A stretch of 64,000 bases of DNA from the NCBI RefSeq assembly GCF_000515415.1, contig NZ_KI911783.1, positions 3,896,392 through 3,960,391 on the forward strand. Direction: 5' to 3'. Below, piece after piece: positions 28,626 to 35,615 of this stretch; within the stretch, counting starts at the first letter, position 1, and each line of letters begins with the position of its first letter. This DNA comes from Bradyrhizobium sp. WSM1417 (GTDB lineage Bacteria > Pseudomonadota > Alphaproteobacteria > Rhizobiales > Xanthobacteraceae). The notes beneath the pieces were generated by a model. It was not told the DNA's origin and did no database searches. It was given only the letters and a program-made list of their open reading frames with translations. Position numbers and translations under genes: made by a program.

Positions 28626-28990
28626 AGGTTGCCGGGCTCGGATTCAAGAAGGACGTTACGCTCGCGTCGTTGCGCGAGGCGCTTGAGGCGGCCGGCGGTC
28701 CCGATGGGCTCGCAGCGGTGGCAACGGTCAGCGACAAGGCCGACGCCGAGGCGCTGAAGCAGCTTGCGGGCGAATGCGGCGTGCCTATCAAGGGGATTGC
28801 CGCCGAAATGCTGGCCGGCATCGAGACGCCGACGCAGTCAAAGCTCATCGCGAAAAAGTTCGGGACGGGATCGGTCGCCGAAGCGGCGGCGCTTGCGGCA
28901 GCTGGACCTGGCGCGCGATTGATCGCGACGCGGGTGGTCTCGCAGGATCGCACCGCGACCGCGGCAATCGCGGAAGGGGACGGCGCATGA
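28622..28990 (+). CDS. cobE: CobE (CbiG C-terminal-domain-like) cobalamin biosynthesis protein
   Basis: A 122-aa protein beginning [10 protein letters not shown] and containing [11 protein letters not shown] and [11 protein letters not shown], the CobE/CbiG C-terminal fold. CobE is needed for aerobic cobalamin synthesis in some bacteria, but its exact reaction is not established. The ATG at 28622 gives a 4-bp overlap with cobL; an upstream in-frame ATG at 28607 lies within cobL and is less likely. It overlaps cobM by 4 bp. Confidence 0.9.
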   Translation: MKVAGLGFKKDVTLASLREALEAAGGPDGLAAVATVSDKADAEALKQLAGECGVPIKGIAAEMLAGIETPTQSKLIAKKFGTGSVAEAAALAAAGPGARLIATRVVSQDRTATAAIAEGDGA

Positions 28991-29769
28991 CGGTGCATTT
29001 CATCGGCGCAGGGCCGGGCGCTCCTGACTTGCTGACGTTGCGCGGCCGCGACCTCATCGCCGCCTGTCCGGTCTGTCTCTATGCCGGCTCGCTTGTCCCT
29101 GAAGGCGTCTTGGCGCATTGCCCGCCCGGAGCGCGGATCGTCAACACCGCGCCACTGTCGCTCGACGAGATCGTCGCGGAGATCGCCGCCGCGCATGCGG
29201 ATGGCAAGGACGTTGCGCGGCTACATTCCGGCGATCTCTCGATCTGGTCGGCGATGGGCGAACAGCTCCGCCGCCTGCGCGCGCTCGACATTCCCTACAC
29301 GGTCACGCCCGGCGTTCCCGCTTTCTCGGCCGCCGCGGCTGCGCTGGAGGCCGAGCTGACGCTGCCCGGCCTTGCCCAGACGGTGGTGCTGACGCGCACG
29401 CCGGGCCGCGCCAGCGCGATGCCTGAAGGCGAGAAGCTCGCCGCCTTCGCCGCCACCGGCGCGGTGCTCGCGATCCATCTGTCGATCCATCTGCTCGACA
29501 AGGTCGTCGCCGAGCTGACGCCGCATTACGGCGCGGACTGCCCGGTCGCGATCGTCTGGCGTGCGAGCTGGCCTGAGCAGCGCATCGTCCGCGCCACGCT
29601 CGCAACACTCGACGCCGCTGTCGGAGCCGAGATGGAGCGCACCGCGCTCATCCTGGTCGGCAAGACTCTGGGCGCGGCGGATTTTTCCGAGAGCCGTCTC
29701 TATGCCGCCGACTACGACCGCCGCTATCGCCCCGTGGGCGCCGAGCCGCGCTTTCCGGAGGTGTCGTGA
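28987..29769 (+). CDS. cobM: Precorrin-4 C11-methyltransferase CobM
   Basis: CobM transfers a methyl group from S-adenosylmethionine to C-11 of precorrin-4. The 260-aa protein has [18 protein letters not shown] at the N-terminus, LYAGSLVP, the [12 protein letters not shown] motif and the [12 protein letters not shown] motif. The ATG at 28987 overlaps the cobE stop by 4 bp and gives the standard N-terminus. The last base of its stop is the first base of the likely cobB ATG. Confidence 0.95.
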   Translation: MTVHFIGAGPGAPDLLTLRGRDLIAACPVCLYAGSLVPEGVLAHCPPGARIVNTAPLSLDEIVAEIAAAHADGKDVARLHSGDLSIWSAMGEQLRRLRALDIPYTVTPGVPAFSAAAAALEAELTLPGLAQTVVLTRTPGRASAMPEGEKLAAFAATGAVLAIHLSIHLLDKVVAELTPHYGADCPVAIVWRASWPEQRIVRATLATLDAAVGAEMERTALILVGKTLGAADFSESRLYAADYDRRYRPVGAEPRFPEVS

Positions 29770-31079
29770 TGGCGGCAGGGCTCGTCATCTCCGCGCCGGC
29801 CTCTAGCGTCGGCAAGACGACGCTGACGCTGGCGCTCGCCCGCGCCTGGTGCAATAGCGGATTGCGGGTGCAGTGCTTCAAGAGCGGCCCCGATTACATC
29901 GATCCCGCGTTTCATGCAGCCGCGACCGGACGCGCCTCGGTCAACGTCGACAGCTGGGCGATGAATCGCGGGACGATCTCGCATCTCGTCAGTCGCGGCA
30001 CTGACGCCGATGTCGTGCTGGCCGAAGGCTCGATGGGTCTGTTCGACGGCGTCGCCGCGCGTGGCGTCTGCGGCACCGGGGCGACCGCCGACATCGCGGA
30101 GATGCTGGACTGGCCGGTGCTGCTGGTGATCGATCCCTCGGGCCAGGCCCAAACGGCGGCCGCGATTGCCGCGGGCCTTCGCGATTACCGTCCCGGTGTG
30201 CGCCTTGCGGGCGTCGTGCTCAATCGCGTTGCGAGCCCGCGCCACGAAGCCCTCGTGCGGCGCGCGCTGTTGGATGCCGGCATCGCCGTGTTCGGCGCGC
30301 TGCCGCGCCATGCCGAGATCAGCCTGCCGAAACGGCATCTCGGACTGGTCCAGGCCGAGGAGCAAGCGGAGATCGGCAAGCTGATCGACGAGGCCGCCCG
30401 CTTCGTCGCCGAGCATGTCGATCTCGACGCGGTGCTGCGTTCGGCTGCCACCTGGTCGCCGCAACCTGCCGCGAGCGGCGTCAACGTGACGCCACCCGGC
30501 CAGCGCATTGCGCTCGCCCGTGACGCCGCGTTCTCCTTCGTCTATCCGCATATGCTGGAAGCGTGGCGCGCGGCGGGTGCGGAGATCTCGACATTCTCGC
30601 CGCTCGCCGATGAAGGCCCTGATCCGGGCGCCGATGTGTGCTGGCTGCCTGGCGGCTATCCCGAGCTGCAGGCCGGCAAGATCGCGGCCAATGCGCGCTT
30701 CCGCAGCGGATTGCGCGCCTTCGCCGAAACGCGCCCGGTGCATGGCGAATGCGGAGGCTATATGGTGCTGGGCACCGCGTTGACCGACGCCGACGGCATC
30801 CGCCACGAGATGACGGGCCTGCTCGGCCTTGAGACGAGCTTTGCCAAACGCCGCATGCATCTGGGCTATCGTCTGGCCGAGCTCGCCGCGCCGATGCCGG
30901 GGCATCAGGCCGGTGCACGCCTGCGTGGCCACGAATTCCACTATTCGACGATTCTCGCGCAGCCCGACACGCCGCTGGCGGTCGTGCAGGACGCGACAGG
31001 CGTGATCATCGCCGAGACCGGCTCGCGGCGGGGACAAGCCACCGGCACGTTCTTCCATCTGATCGCGGAGGACCGGTGA
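29769..31079 (+). CDS. cobB: Hydrogenobyrinic acid a,c-diamide synthase CobB
   Basis: CobB uses glutamine and ATP to amidate the a and c carboxylates. The 436-aa protein has N-terminal P-loop APASSVGKTT (K16), the KSGPDYIDPAFH and EGSMGLFDG motifs, and a C-terminal glutaminase domain with C328 in HGECGGYMVLG and a GHEFHYS motif. I choose ATG 29769 (TGATG overlap with cobM); a GTG at 29766 is also possible and adds one residue. This cobB is the corrin amidase, unrelated to the sirtuin of that name. Confidence 0.95.
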   Translation: MAAGLVISAPASSVGKTTLTLALARAWCNSGLRVQCFKSGPDYIDPAFHAAATGRASVNVDSWAMNRGTISHLVSRGTDADVVLAEGSMGLFDGVAARGVCGTGATADIAEMLDWPVLLVIDPSGQAQTAAAIAAGLRDYRPGVRLAGVVLNRVASPRHEALVRRALLDAGIAVFGALPRHAEISLPKRHLGLVQAEEQAEIGKLIDEAARFVAEHVDLDAVLRSAATWSPQPAASGVNVTPPGQRIALARDAAFSFVYPHMLEAWRAAGAEISTFSPLADEGPDPGADVCWLPGGYPELQAGKIAANARFRSGLRAFAETRPVHGECGGYMVLGTALTDADGIRHEMTGLLGLETSFAKRRMHLGYRLAELAAPMPGHQAGARLRGHEFHYSTILAQPDTPLAVVQDATGVIIAETGSRRGQATGTFFHLIAEDR

Positions 31080-31807
31080 GCGGTTTTGTCAGTTTCGTCT
31101 CCGCCGGCCCCGGCGATCCCGAGCTGCTCACGCTCAAGGGTGCCGCGCGGCTGCGCGAAGCTGATGTCGTGCTCTATGACGATCTTGCTTCGGGCGCGAT
31201 CCTCGATCTGGCCCGGCCCGGCGCCAATCTCGTCGCGGTGGGAAAACGGGCAGGACGGGCCTCGACCAAGCAGCACCACGTCAACCGCCTGCTGGTCGAC
31301 TACGCCGCAACAGGCGCGCGCGTGGTGCGATTGAAGTCGGGCGATGCCGGCATCTTTGGCCGGCTCGAGGAGGAGCTCGAGACGCTACGCGAAGCCGGCA
31401 TCGGCTACGAGATCATTCCCGGTGTCACCTCGGCCTGTGTCGCCGCCGCGCAAGCCGGCATTCCGCTGACCCGGCGTCACACCTCCCGCCGCGTACAGTT
31501 CGTGACCGGGGCGGACGTCACCGGCGAGCTGCCGCCAGACCTCAACTGGGTGGCGCTGGCCGATCCGGAGGCGACGACCGTGGTCTATATGGGCCGTCGC
31601 ACGTTTCCGGCGCTTGTCGTCAAATTGATCGAGCACGGCCTCGCCCCAACCACGCCGGCGTTGTTTGCCGAATCGCTCGGCCGTCCCGATGAGCGGCTGG
31701 TCCGCACCACCATTTCGGAACTTGCGGAGCAGCTTGCGCGGGGCGGGGCGGCCTCGACGGCGGCCGTCATCCTGTTCGGCGCGCTGGCGGGGGATTATCC
31801 GTCATGA
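31076..31807 (+). CDS. cobA: Uroporphyrinogen-III C-methyltransferase CobA
   Basis: CobA makes precorrin-2 by methylating uroporphyrinogen III at C-2 and C-7, the branch point into B12 and sirohaem. The 243-aa protein has VSAGPGDPELLTLKG, the LYDDLAS segment, the RLKSGDAGIFGR motif and PGVTSACVAAAQAGIPLTRR, all diagnostic of SUMT. The start is GTG, overlapping the cobB stop and preceded by GGAGG. It is the last gene of cobL-E-M-B-A; the following 300 bp hold riboswitch 2. Confidence 0.96.
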   Translation: MSGFVSFVSAGPGDPELLTLKGAARLREADVVLYDDLASGAILDLARPGANLVAVGKRAGRASTKQHHVNRLLVDYAATGARVVRLKSGDAGIFGRLEEELETLREAGIGYEIIPGVTSACVAAAQAGIPLTRRHTSRRVQFVTGADVTGELPPDLNWVALADPEATTVVYMGRRTFPALVVKLIEHGLAPTTPALFAESLGRPDERLVRTTISELAEQLARGGAASTAAVILFGALAGDYPS

Positions 31808-31864
31808 CGGCCACGGCCACCCTTCGCCCCTTGACGCCCGGCTGGCGAAAGGGGCACACAGGAG

Positions 31865-32061
31865 AGGCATGGTGCTCGACGCGGCGCAAAGCGCCGGAGC
31901 ATAATCGGGAATGGGGATGGGCGGACCCAGTTGCGGCGCCCAAAACCCCAGCCGCCCCCGCGACTGTAAGCGGTGAGGGACTTCGATCAGCCACTGGGCC
32001 GCAAGGTTCGGGAAGGCCGGAGACTCCCAGTGAACCGCGAGCCAGGAGACCGGCCGTGCAC
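31865..32061 (+). promoter_or_regulatory. Cobalamin riboswitch 2, upstream of the CbiM-like transporter
   Basis: Conserved blocks appear in order: GGTGCTCGACGC, CGGGAATGGGGATG, CAGCCGCCCCCGCGACTGTAAGCGG, GCCACTGGG, CGGGAAGGCCGG and the B12 box GAGCCAGGAGACCGGCC. The P1 stem pairs 31867-31872 (gcatgg) with 32054-32059 (ccgtgc). A small hairpin (32076-32081 with 32088-32093) follows and directly abuts the AAGAAGGA ribosome site of the next gene, a plausible translation-controlling expression platform. It also occupies most of the 302 bp between cobA and the transporter gene. Confidence 0.94.
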
Positions 32062-32109
32062 GTTTTGAGGCCAAGGCCGTCGGGTGTGACGGCAAGAAGG
32101 ATCTGAGCC

Positions 32110-32787
32110 ATGCATATCGAACCCGGACTAGTCTCGGACGCCAAGCTCGTGCTGAGTTACGCAACCGGCATCGCCGTTGGCGGCGTTGCCTTGAAGCTCG
32201 CGGTCGAGACCGTGCGCGAGCAGGGCATCACGTCATTCGCGGCGCGCACGCTCGCCACCACGGGCCTCGTGTTCGTCTTCTTCGAGATCCTGCCGCACTT
32301 CCCGGTCGGCGTGTCCGAAGTGCACTTCATCCTCGGCTCGACCTTGTTCCTGCTGTTTGGAGCGGCGCCTGCGGCCTTCGGCCTTGCGTTCGGCCTGCTG
32401 TTCCAGGGCATCTTCTTCGAGCCGCCGGACCTGCCGCAATATGGCATGAACGTCACCACGCTGCTGGTGCCGCTGTTCGGGATCCAGGCGATCGCCACGC
32501 GGATCATTTCGCGCAACACGGCCTATGTCGATCTGAAGTATCGCCAGGCGCTGGCGCTTTCGACGACCTATCAGGCGGGTGTCATCGCCTGGGTGGCGTT
32601 CTGGGCGATTTATGGATCGGGCTTCGGCGCGACCAACCTCGCAAACATCGCGACCTTCGCGGCGTCCTATGCGTTGGTCATCGTGATCGAGCCGCTCGCC
32701 GATCTCGGCGTGCTGGCGCTGGCGAAGTCATTGCGCGGCGTCACCGCGTCCGGCCTCGTCACGCCGCGTTTGCACAACGCGGCCTAG
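32110..32787 (+). CDS. CbiM-like energy-coupling-factor cobalt transporter membrane protein, stand-alone
   Basis: A 225-aa integral membrane protein with several hydrophobic segments. It begins MHIEPG, resembling the MHI-x-G N-terminus through which CbiM/NikM S-components bind Co2+ or Ni2+ via the His-2 site. The rest is weakly similar to CbiM as far as I can judge by eye. No CbiN, CbiQ or CbiO follows. Placement directly behind a B12 riboswitch and before cobF and cobT points to cobalt uptake. The ATG at 32110 is preceded by AAGAAGGA. An alternative is one of the candidate cobalt-transporter families (Cbt) predicted by riboswitch association. Confidence 0.72.
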   Translation: MHIEPGLVSDAKLVLSYATGIAVGGVALKLAVETVREQGITSFAARTLATTGLVFVFFEILPHFPVGVSEVHFILGSTLFLLFGAAPAAFGLAFGLLFQGIFFEPPDLPQYGMNVTTLLVPLFGIQAIATRIISRNTAYVDLKYRQALALSTTYQAGVIAWVAFWAIYGSGFGATNLANIATFAASYALVIVIEPLADLGVLALAKSLRGVTASGLVTPRLHNAA

Positions 32788-32797
32788 AGACAAGCGA

Positions 32798-32822
32798 AAG
32801 GGCGGCCGCTGTGGCCGCCCTT
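32798..32822 (+). terminator. GC-rich hairpin between the CbiM-like gene and cobF
   Basis: A perfect 10-bp stem (aagggcggcc at 32798-32807 with ggccgccctt at 32813-32822) and a 5-nt loop sits in the 45-bp gap. No T-run follows, so it is not a classical intrinsic terminator on either strand; it may be a partial terminator or an RNA-processing/stabilising element between the two genes. Confidence 0.55.
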
Positions 32823-32832
32823 CGCAGCCACG

Positions 32833-33582
32833 ATGCTCACGCTCTCCCTGATAGGCATCGGTTGCGGCGATCCCGAGCAGCTCACGCGTGCCGCGATCAC
32901 TGCCATCAACGCGGCCGATCTCGTCCTGATCCCGCGCAAGGGAACGGCCAAGTCCGACCTCGCCGATCTCAGGCGGACGATCTGCGCCGATGTGCTCGCC
33001 AGCGACACGACCCGCATTGCCGAGTTCGATCTGCCCGTCCGCGACGCCGCTGAAGCGGACTATCGCAAGGGCGTGGACGATTGGCATGATGCCGTCGCCG
33101 CTGCCTGGTCGCAGACGATCGCGGATCATCTCGAAGGCGAGGGCAAGGTCGCGCTGCTGATCTGGGGCGATCCCTCGCTTTATGATTCCTCGCTGCGCAT
33201 CGCGCGGCGGCTCAATCCCTCGCCAAAGATCGAGGTCGTTCCCGGCATCACCTCGATCCAGGCGCTGTGTGCGGCGCATGCGCTGCCGCTCAACGACATC
33301 GGCGAGCCCTTCCTGGTCACGACCGGACGCCGCTTGCGCGATGGCGGTTGGCCGCAAGGCGTCGATACCGTGGTTGTGATGCTCGACGGCGGCACGGCGT
33401 TCCAGTCGCTCGATCCGGAAGGCCTGCACATCTGGTGGGGCGCCTATCTCGGCATGGCCGATCAGATCGTCATGTCCGGCGCGCTGGCCGAGATCGGCCC
33501 GCGTATCGTCGCGGTGCGCCAAGAGGCGCGCGAACGGCACGGCTGGATCATGGACAATTACATCCTCAAGCGCAGGCCGTGA
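32833..33582 (+). CDS. cobF: Precorrin-6A synthase (deacetylating) CobF
   Basis: CobF methylates C-1 and releases acetate from precorrin-5; it is specific to the aerobic pathway. The 249-aa protein has SLIGIGCGDPEQLTRAA, the LIPRKGTAKSDL segment, LLIWGDPSLYDS and VVPGITSIQALCAAH, which match CobF rather than other methylases. No convincing Shine-Dalgarno is visible; the hairpin at 32798-32822 ends 10 nt before the ATG. The next gene, cobT, begins 15 bp after the stop. Confidence 0.94.
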   Translation: MLTLSLIGIGCGDPEQLTRAAITAINAADLVLIPRKGTAKSDLADLRRTICADVLASDTTRIAEFDLPVRDAAEADYRKGVDDWHDAVAAAWSQTIADHLEGEGKVALLIWGDPSLYDSSLRIARRLNPSPKIEVVPGITSIQALCAAHALPLNDIGEPFLVTTGRRLRDGGWPQGVDTVVVMLDGGTAFQSLDPEGLHIWWGAYLGMADQIVMSGALAEIGPRIVAVRQEARERHGWIMDNYILKRRP

Positions 33583-33597
33583 GGCAAGCGAGGCAGC

Positions 33598-34650
33598 ATG
33601 CTCCCCGAATGGGTCACCCAACAATGCCCCGAGATCTCCGCAGTCCACCGCGAGGCGGCGGTGGCGCGGCAGGCGCAACTGACGAAACCGACCGGCGCGC
33701 TCGGCCGGCTCGAGCAGCTCGCGATTGACCTTGCCGGCCTGCAAGCAACCGAGCAGCCGCGCGCGGCGCGGGTGCCGATCATCATCTTTGCCGGCGATCA
33801 CGGCATCGTCGCGCAGGGCGTCTCGGCCTATCCGCAAGAAGTGACCATCGCGATGCTGGCGAATTTTGCCTCCGGCGGTGCCGCGATCTCGGTGCTCGCG
33901 CGTGAGTTGGGCTCTAACCTCGAAGTCATCGACGCCGGCACGCTGGCGCAGGAGGAGATGGCTGGGATCGTGACCGACAAGCCGCGCAGCAGCACACGTG
34001 ATTTCAGCGTCGAGGCTGCGCTCACCCCCACAGAGCTGGCATTCGCCTTCGAAGCCGGCCGACGTGCGGTGACGCGCGCGCAGGCTGCGCAGCCCGATCT
34101 TCTGATCTTCGGCGAGATGGGCATCGGGAACACCACGACATCGGCGGCGATCGCGGCCGGCTTGCTCGGCGTGAGCGCCGCGGAGATCGCGGGCAGCGGC
34201 ACCGGTATCGACGCGGCCGGCCGTGCGCATAAGGCGCGGGTGATCGACGCTGCGATCGCACGCCATGGCATTGCGGGCGCTTCGCCCGAAAAGATCCTGT
34301 GCGCCGTCGGCGGTCTCGAAATCGCGGCCATCTGCGGTGCAATTATCGCGGCTGCACAGCGCCGCATTCCCGTGTTGATCGACGGCTTCATCGTGTCGGT
34401 GGCGGCACTGGCGGCGGCGCGGCTCAACCCCTCGTGCCAGCCGTTCCTGCTGGCCTCGCATCAATCCGCCGAGCAGGGACATCGGCTGGTGCTGCGCGCG
34501 CTGAATGTGCAGCCGCTGATCAGCCTCGATCTCAGGCTCGGCGAAGGATCGGGCGCGGCCATCGCGCTGCCGCTGGTGCGGTCGGCTTGCGCGCTCCACA
34601 ACGGCATGGCGACCTTTGCGCAGGCCAATGTGCCGGATCGTCCGGCCTGA
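33598..34650 (+). CDS. cobT: Nicotinate-nucleotide:dimethylbenzimidazole phosphoribosyltransferase (CobT/CobU)
   Basis: The enzyme activates the lower ligand made by BluB to alpha-ribazole phosphate. The 350-aa protein has KPTGALGRLE near the N-terminus, FAGDHGIVAQGVSAYPQEVT, GEMGIGNTTTSAA, GTGIDAAG, and near the C-terminus RLGEGSGAAIALPL with the catalytic Glu. This is the CobT of the Salmonella nomenclature (CobU of P. denitrificans), not the chelatase subunit. Its stop is directly adjacent to the stop of the phosphatase gene on the opposite strand. Confidence 0.96.
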   Translation: MLPEWVTQQCPEISAVHREAAVARQAQLTKPTGALGRLEQLAIDLAGLQATEQPRAARVPIIIFAGDHGIVAQGVSAYPQEVTIAMLANFASGGAAISVLARELGSNLEVIDAGTLAQEEMAGIVTDKPRSSTRDFSVEAALTPTELAFAFEAGRRAVTRAQAAQPDLLIFGEMGIGNTTTSAAIAAGLLGVSAAEIAGSGTGIDAAGRAHKARVIDAAIARHGIAGASPEKILCAVGGLEIAAICGAIIAAAQRRIPVLIDGFIVSVAALAAARLNPSCQPFLLASHQSAEQGHRLVLRALNVQPLISLDLRLGEGSGAAIALPLVRSACALHNGMATFAQANVPDRPA

Positions 34651-35223
34651 TTAAATCATCGGCTGATTGACGCAGACGACGCGCCAGCCGGTCGCGAGCC
34701 GGTCGATCCGGGTCAGCGACAGCGGATCGATCACAAAGCGGAGCGCCGCTTGTGGCGTCAGATCCAGCGCGATGCACAGCGCCGCCCGGATCGTGCCGGA
34801 ATGCACGACGAGCGTTGCGGCCCCGGCGCCGATCTTTGACAGACCTAACCGGACCCGCCCGACCTGATCCTCAAAGCTTTCGCCGCCCGGCGGCCGTCCG
34901 CGCGCCGGATCGCTCCAGAACTGCGCATAGGCCTCGCCACCGGTCGCGGCGAGTTCGTCATGCCGACGGCCGGTCCAGTCGCCAAAGTTCTGCTCGCTGA
35001 ATTCGTCCAGCTGCACCGGCTCGAGACCCAGCGCGCGGGCCGTCTCGACCGTGCGCCGCGACGGGCTCGCATAGCTCGCGGCGTCCCGCGGCAGGCGGTA
35101 TCGCAGAGCCTCGAGCTGCGCGCGAGCGCCGAGATCGGCCGGCGCGTCGGCTGCATGGATCGTCCCCGTGACGCCATCGACGGGCGCGTGCCGTATCAGC
35201 CAGAGGAAGGTCTCGCCTTCCAT
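34651..35223 (-). CDS. Histidine phosphatase, probable alpha-ribazole phosphatase
   Basis: A 190-aa histidine-phosphatase-superfamily protein with the catalytic LIRHAPV (RHG-type motif), SPSRRTVETARAL, the acidic EQNFGDWTG motif and VVHSGTIRAAL with the second His. Proteins of this type in B12 loci (Salmonella CobC) dephosphorylate alpha-ribazole phosphate or cobalamin phosphate, which fits the position facing cobT. The ATG at 35223 follows a GGAG ribosome site; an upstream in-frame extension overlaps riboswitch 3 and is rejected. It is transcribed away from the TonB-receptor leader. Confidence 0.87.
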   Translation of the reverse strand: MEGETFLWLIRHAPVDGVTGTIHAADAPADLGARAQLEALRYRLPRDAASYASPSRRTVETARALGLEPVQLDEFSEQNFGDWTGRRHDELAATGGEAYAQFWSDPARGRPPGGESFEDQVGRVRLGLSKIGAGAATLVVHSGTIRAALCIALDLTPQAALRFVIDPLSLTRIDRLATGWRVVCVNQPMI

Positions 35224-35276
35224 GCTTATCTCCAAGGGAAATTGGTCGTTGTGGCAGTAACGCCGCAACTGGCACA

Positions 35277-35306
35277 TTGACTCTGTCTGGATCGTAATCC
35301 TAGATG
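35277..35306 (+). promoter_or_regulatory. Possible housekeeping-type promoter of the TonB-receptor unit
   Basis: TTGACT (35277-35282) and TAGATG (35301-35306) are separated by 18 bp immediately before riboswitch 3. The -35 match is good and the -10 match is poor, so this is a suggestion only; a start a few bases downstream would place the riboswitch at the 5' end of the transcript. Confidence 0.3.
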
Positions 35307-35490
35307 CTTGCGACGGTTTCCCCGATAGGGGATGAAAAGGGAATGCGGTGCGGGGACGTTGTCCCCAATGCCGTGGCTGCCCCCGCAACTGTAAGCGGCG
35401 AATCTTGCGTCACATGCCACTGGGTATCTCGGTCCCGGGAAGGCGACGCAAGGTACTGACCCGCGAGCCAGGAGACCTGCCGTCAGCCGT
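35305..35490 (+). promoter_or_regulatory. Cobalamin riboswitch 3, leader of the TonB-dependent receptor gene
   Basis: Blocks in order: CGGTTTCCCCGATAGGGGATG, AAAAGGGAATGCGGTG, GGCTGCCCCCGCAACTGTAAGCGG, ATGCCACTGGG, CCCGGGAAGGCG and GCGAGCCAGGAGACCTGCC. P1 can form between 35312-35316 (gacgg) and 35480-35484 (ccgtc). This is the closest of the three to the textbook btuB-leader type. About 125 nt separate it from the receptor start codon, with a strong hairpin at the ribosome site. Confidence 0.95.
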
Positions 35491-35563
35491 GGTCACACGC
35501 GAAGATGTCGGTCGGGGAGTACAGACATTCGGCTTCATCGGAAGGCTTACAAGCTGGACGATG

Positions 35564-35609
35564 GGACCCTGGTTCGCGGTGACGTGCCACTGACGTCACT
35601 CCGAGGTCC
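35564..35609 (+). promoter_or_regulatory. Hairpin covering the ribosome-binding site of the TonB receptor gene
   Basis: Outer arms ggacc (35564-35568) and ggtcc (35605-35609) enclose a perfect 7-bp stem, gtgacgt (35579-35585) with acgtcac (35593-35599). The 3' outer arm overlaps the GAGG Shine-Dalgarno at 35603-35606, ten nt before the GTG start. This is what a translation-blocking expression platform for riboswitch 3 would look like. Confidence 0.6.
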
Positions 35610-35615
35610 AAGACC

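Noticed and set aside
29724..31058. 444-codon minus-strand frame opposite cobB
   Set aside because: Shadow of cobB, whose P-loop and glutaminase motifs are intact.
31804..32106. Plus-strand frame across riboswitch 2
   Set aside because: It reads through the conserved aptamer blocks; the constraint there is RNA structure, not protein.
32728..34599. 623-codon minus-strand frame opposite cobF and cobT
   Set aside because: Spans two recognised genes and the hairpin between them; no protein-like composition.
35248..35269. Small hairpin (gttgtggc / gccgcaac) before riboswitch 3
   Set aside because: It needs a G-U pair, lies upstream of the suggested promoter, and has no T-run, so I could not assign a role.
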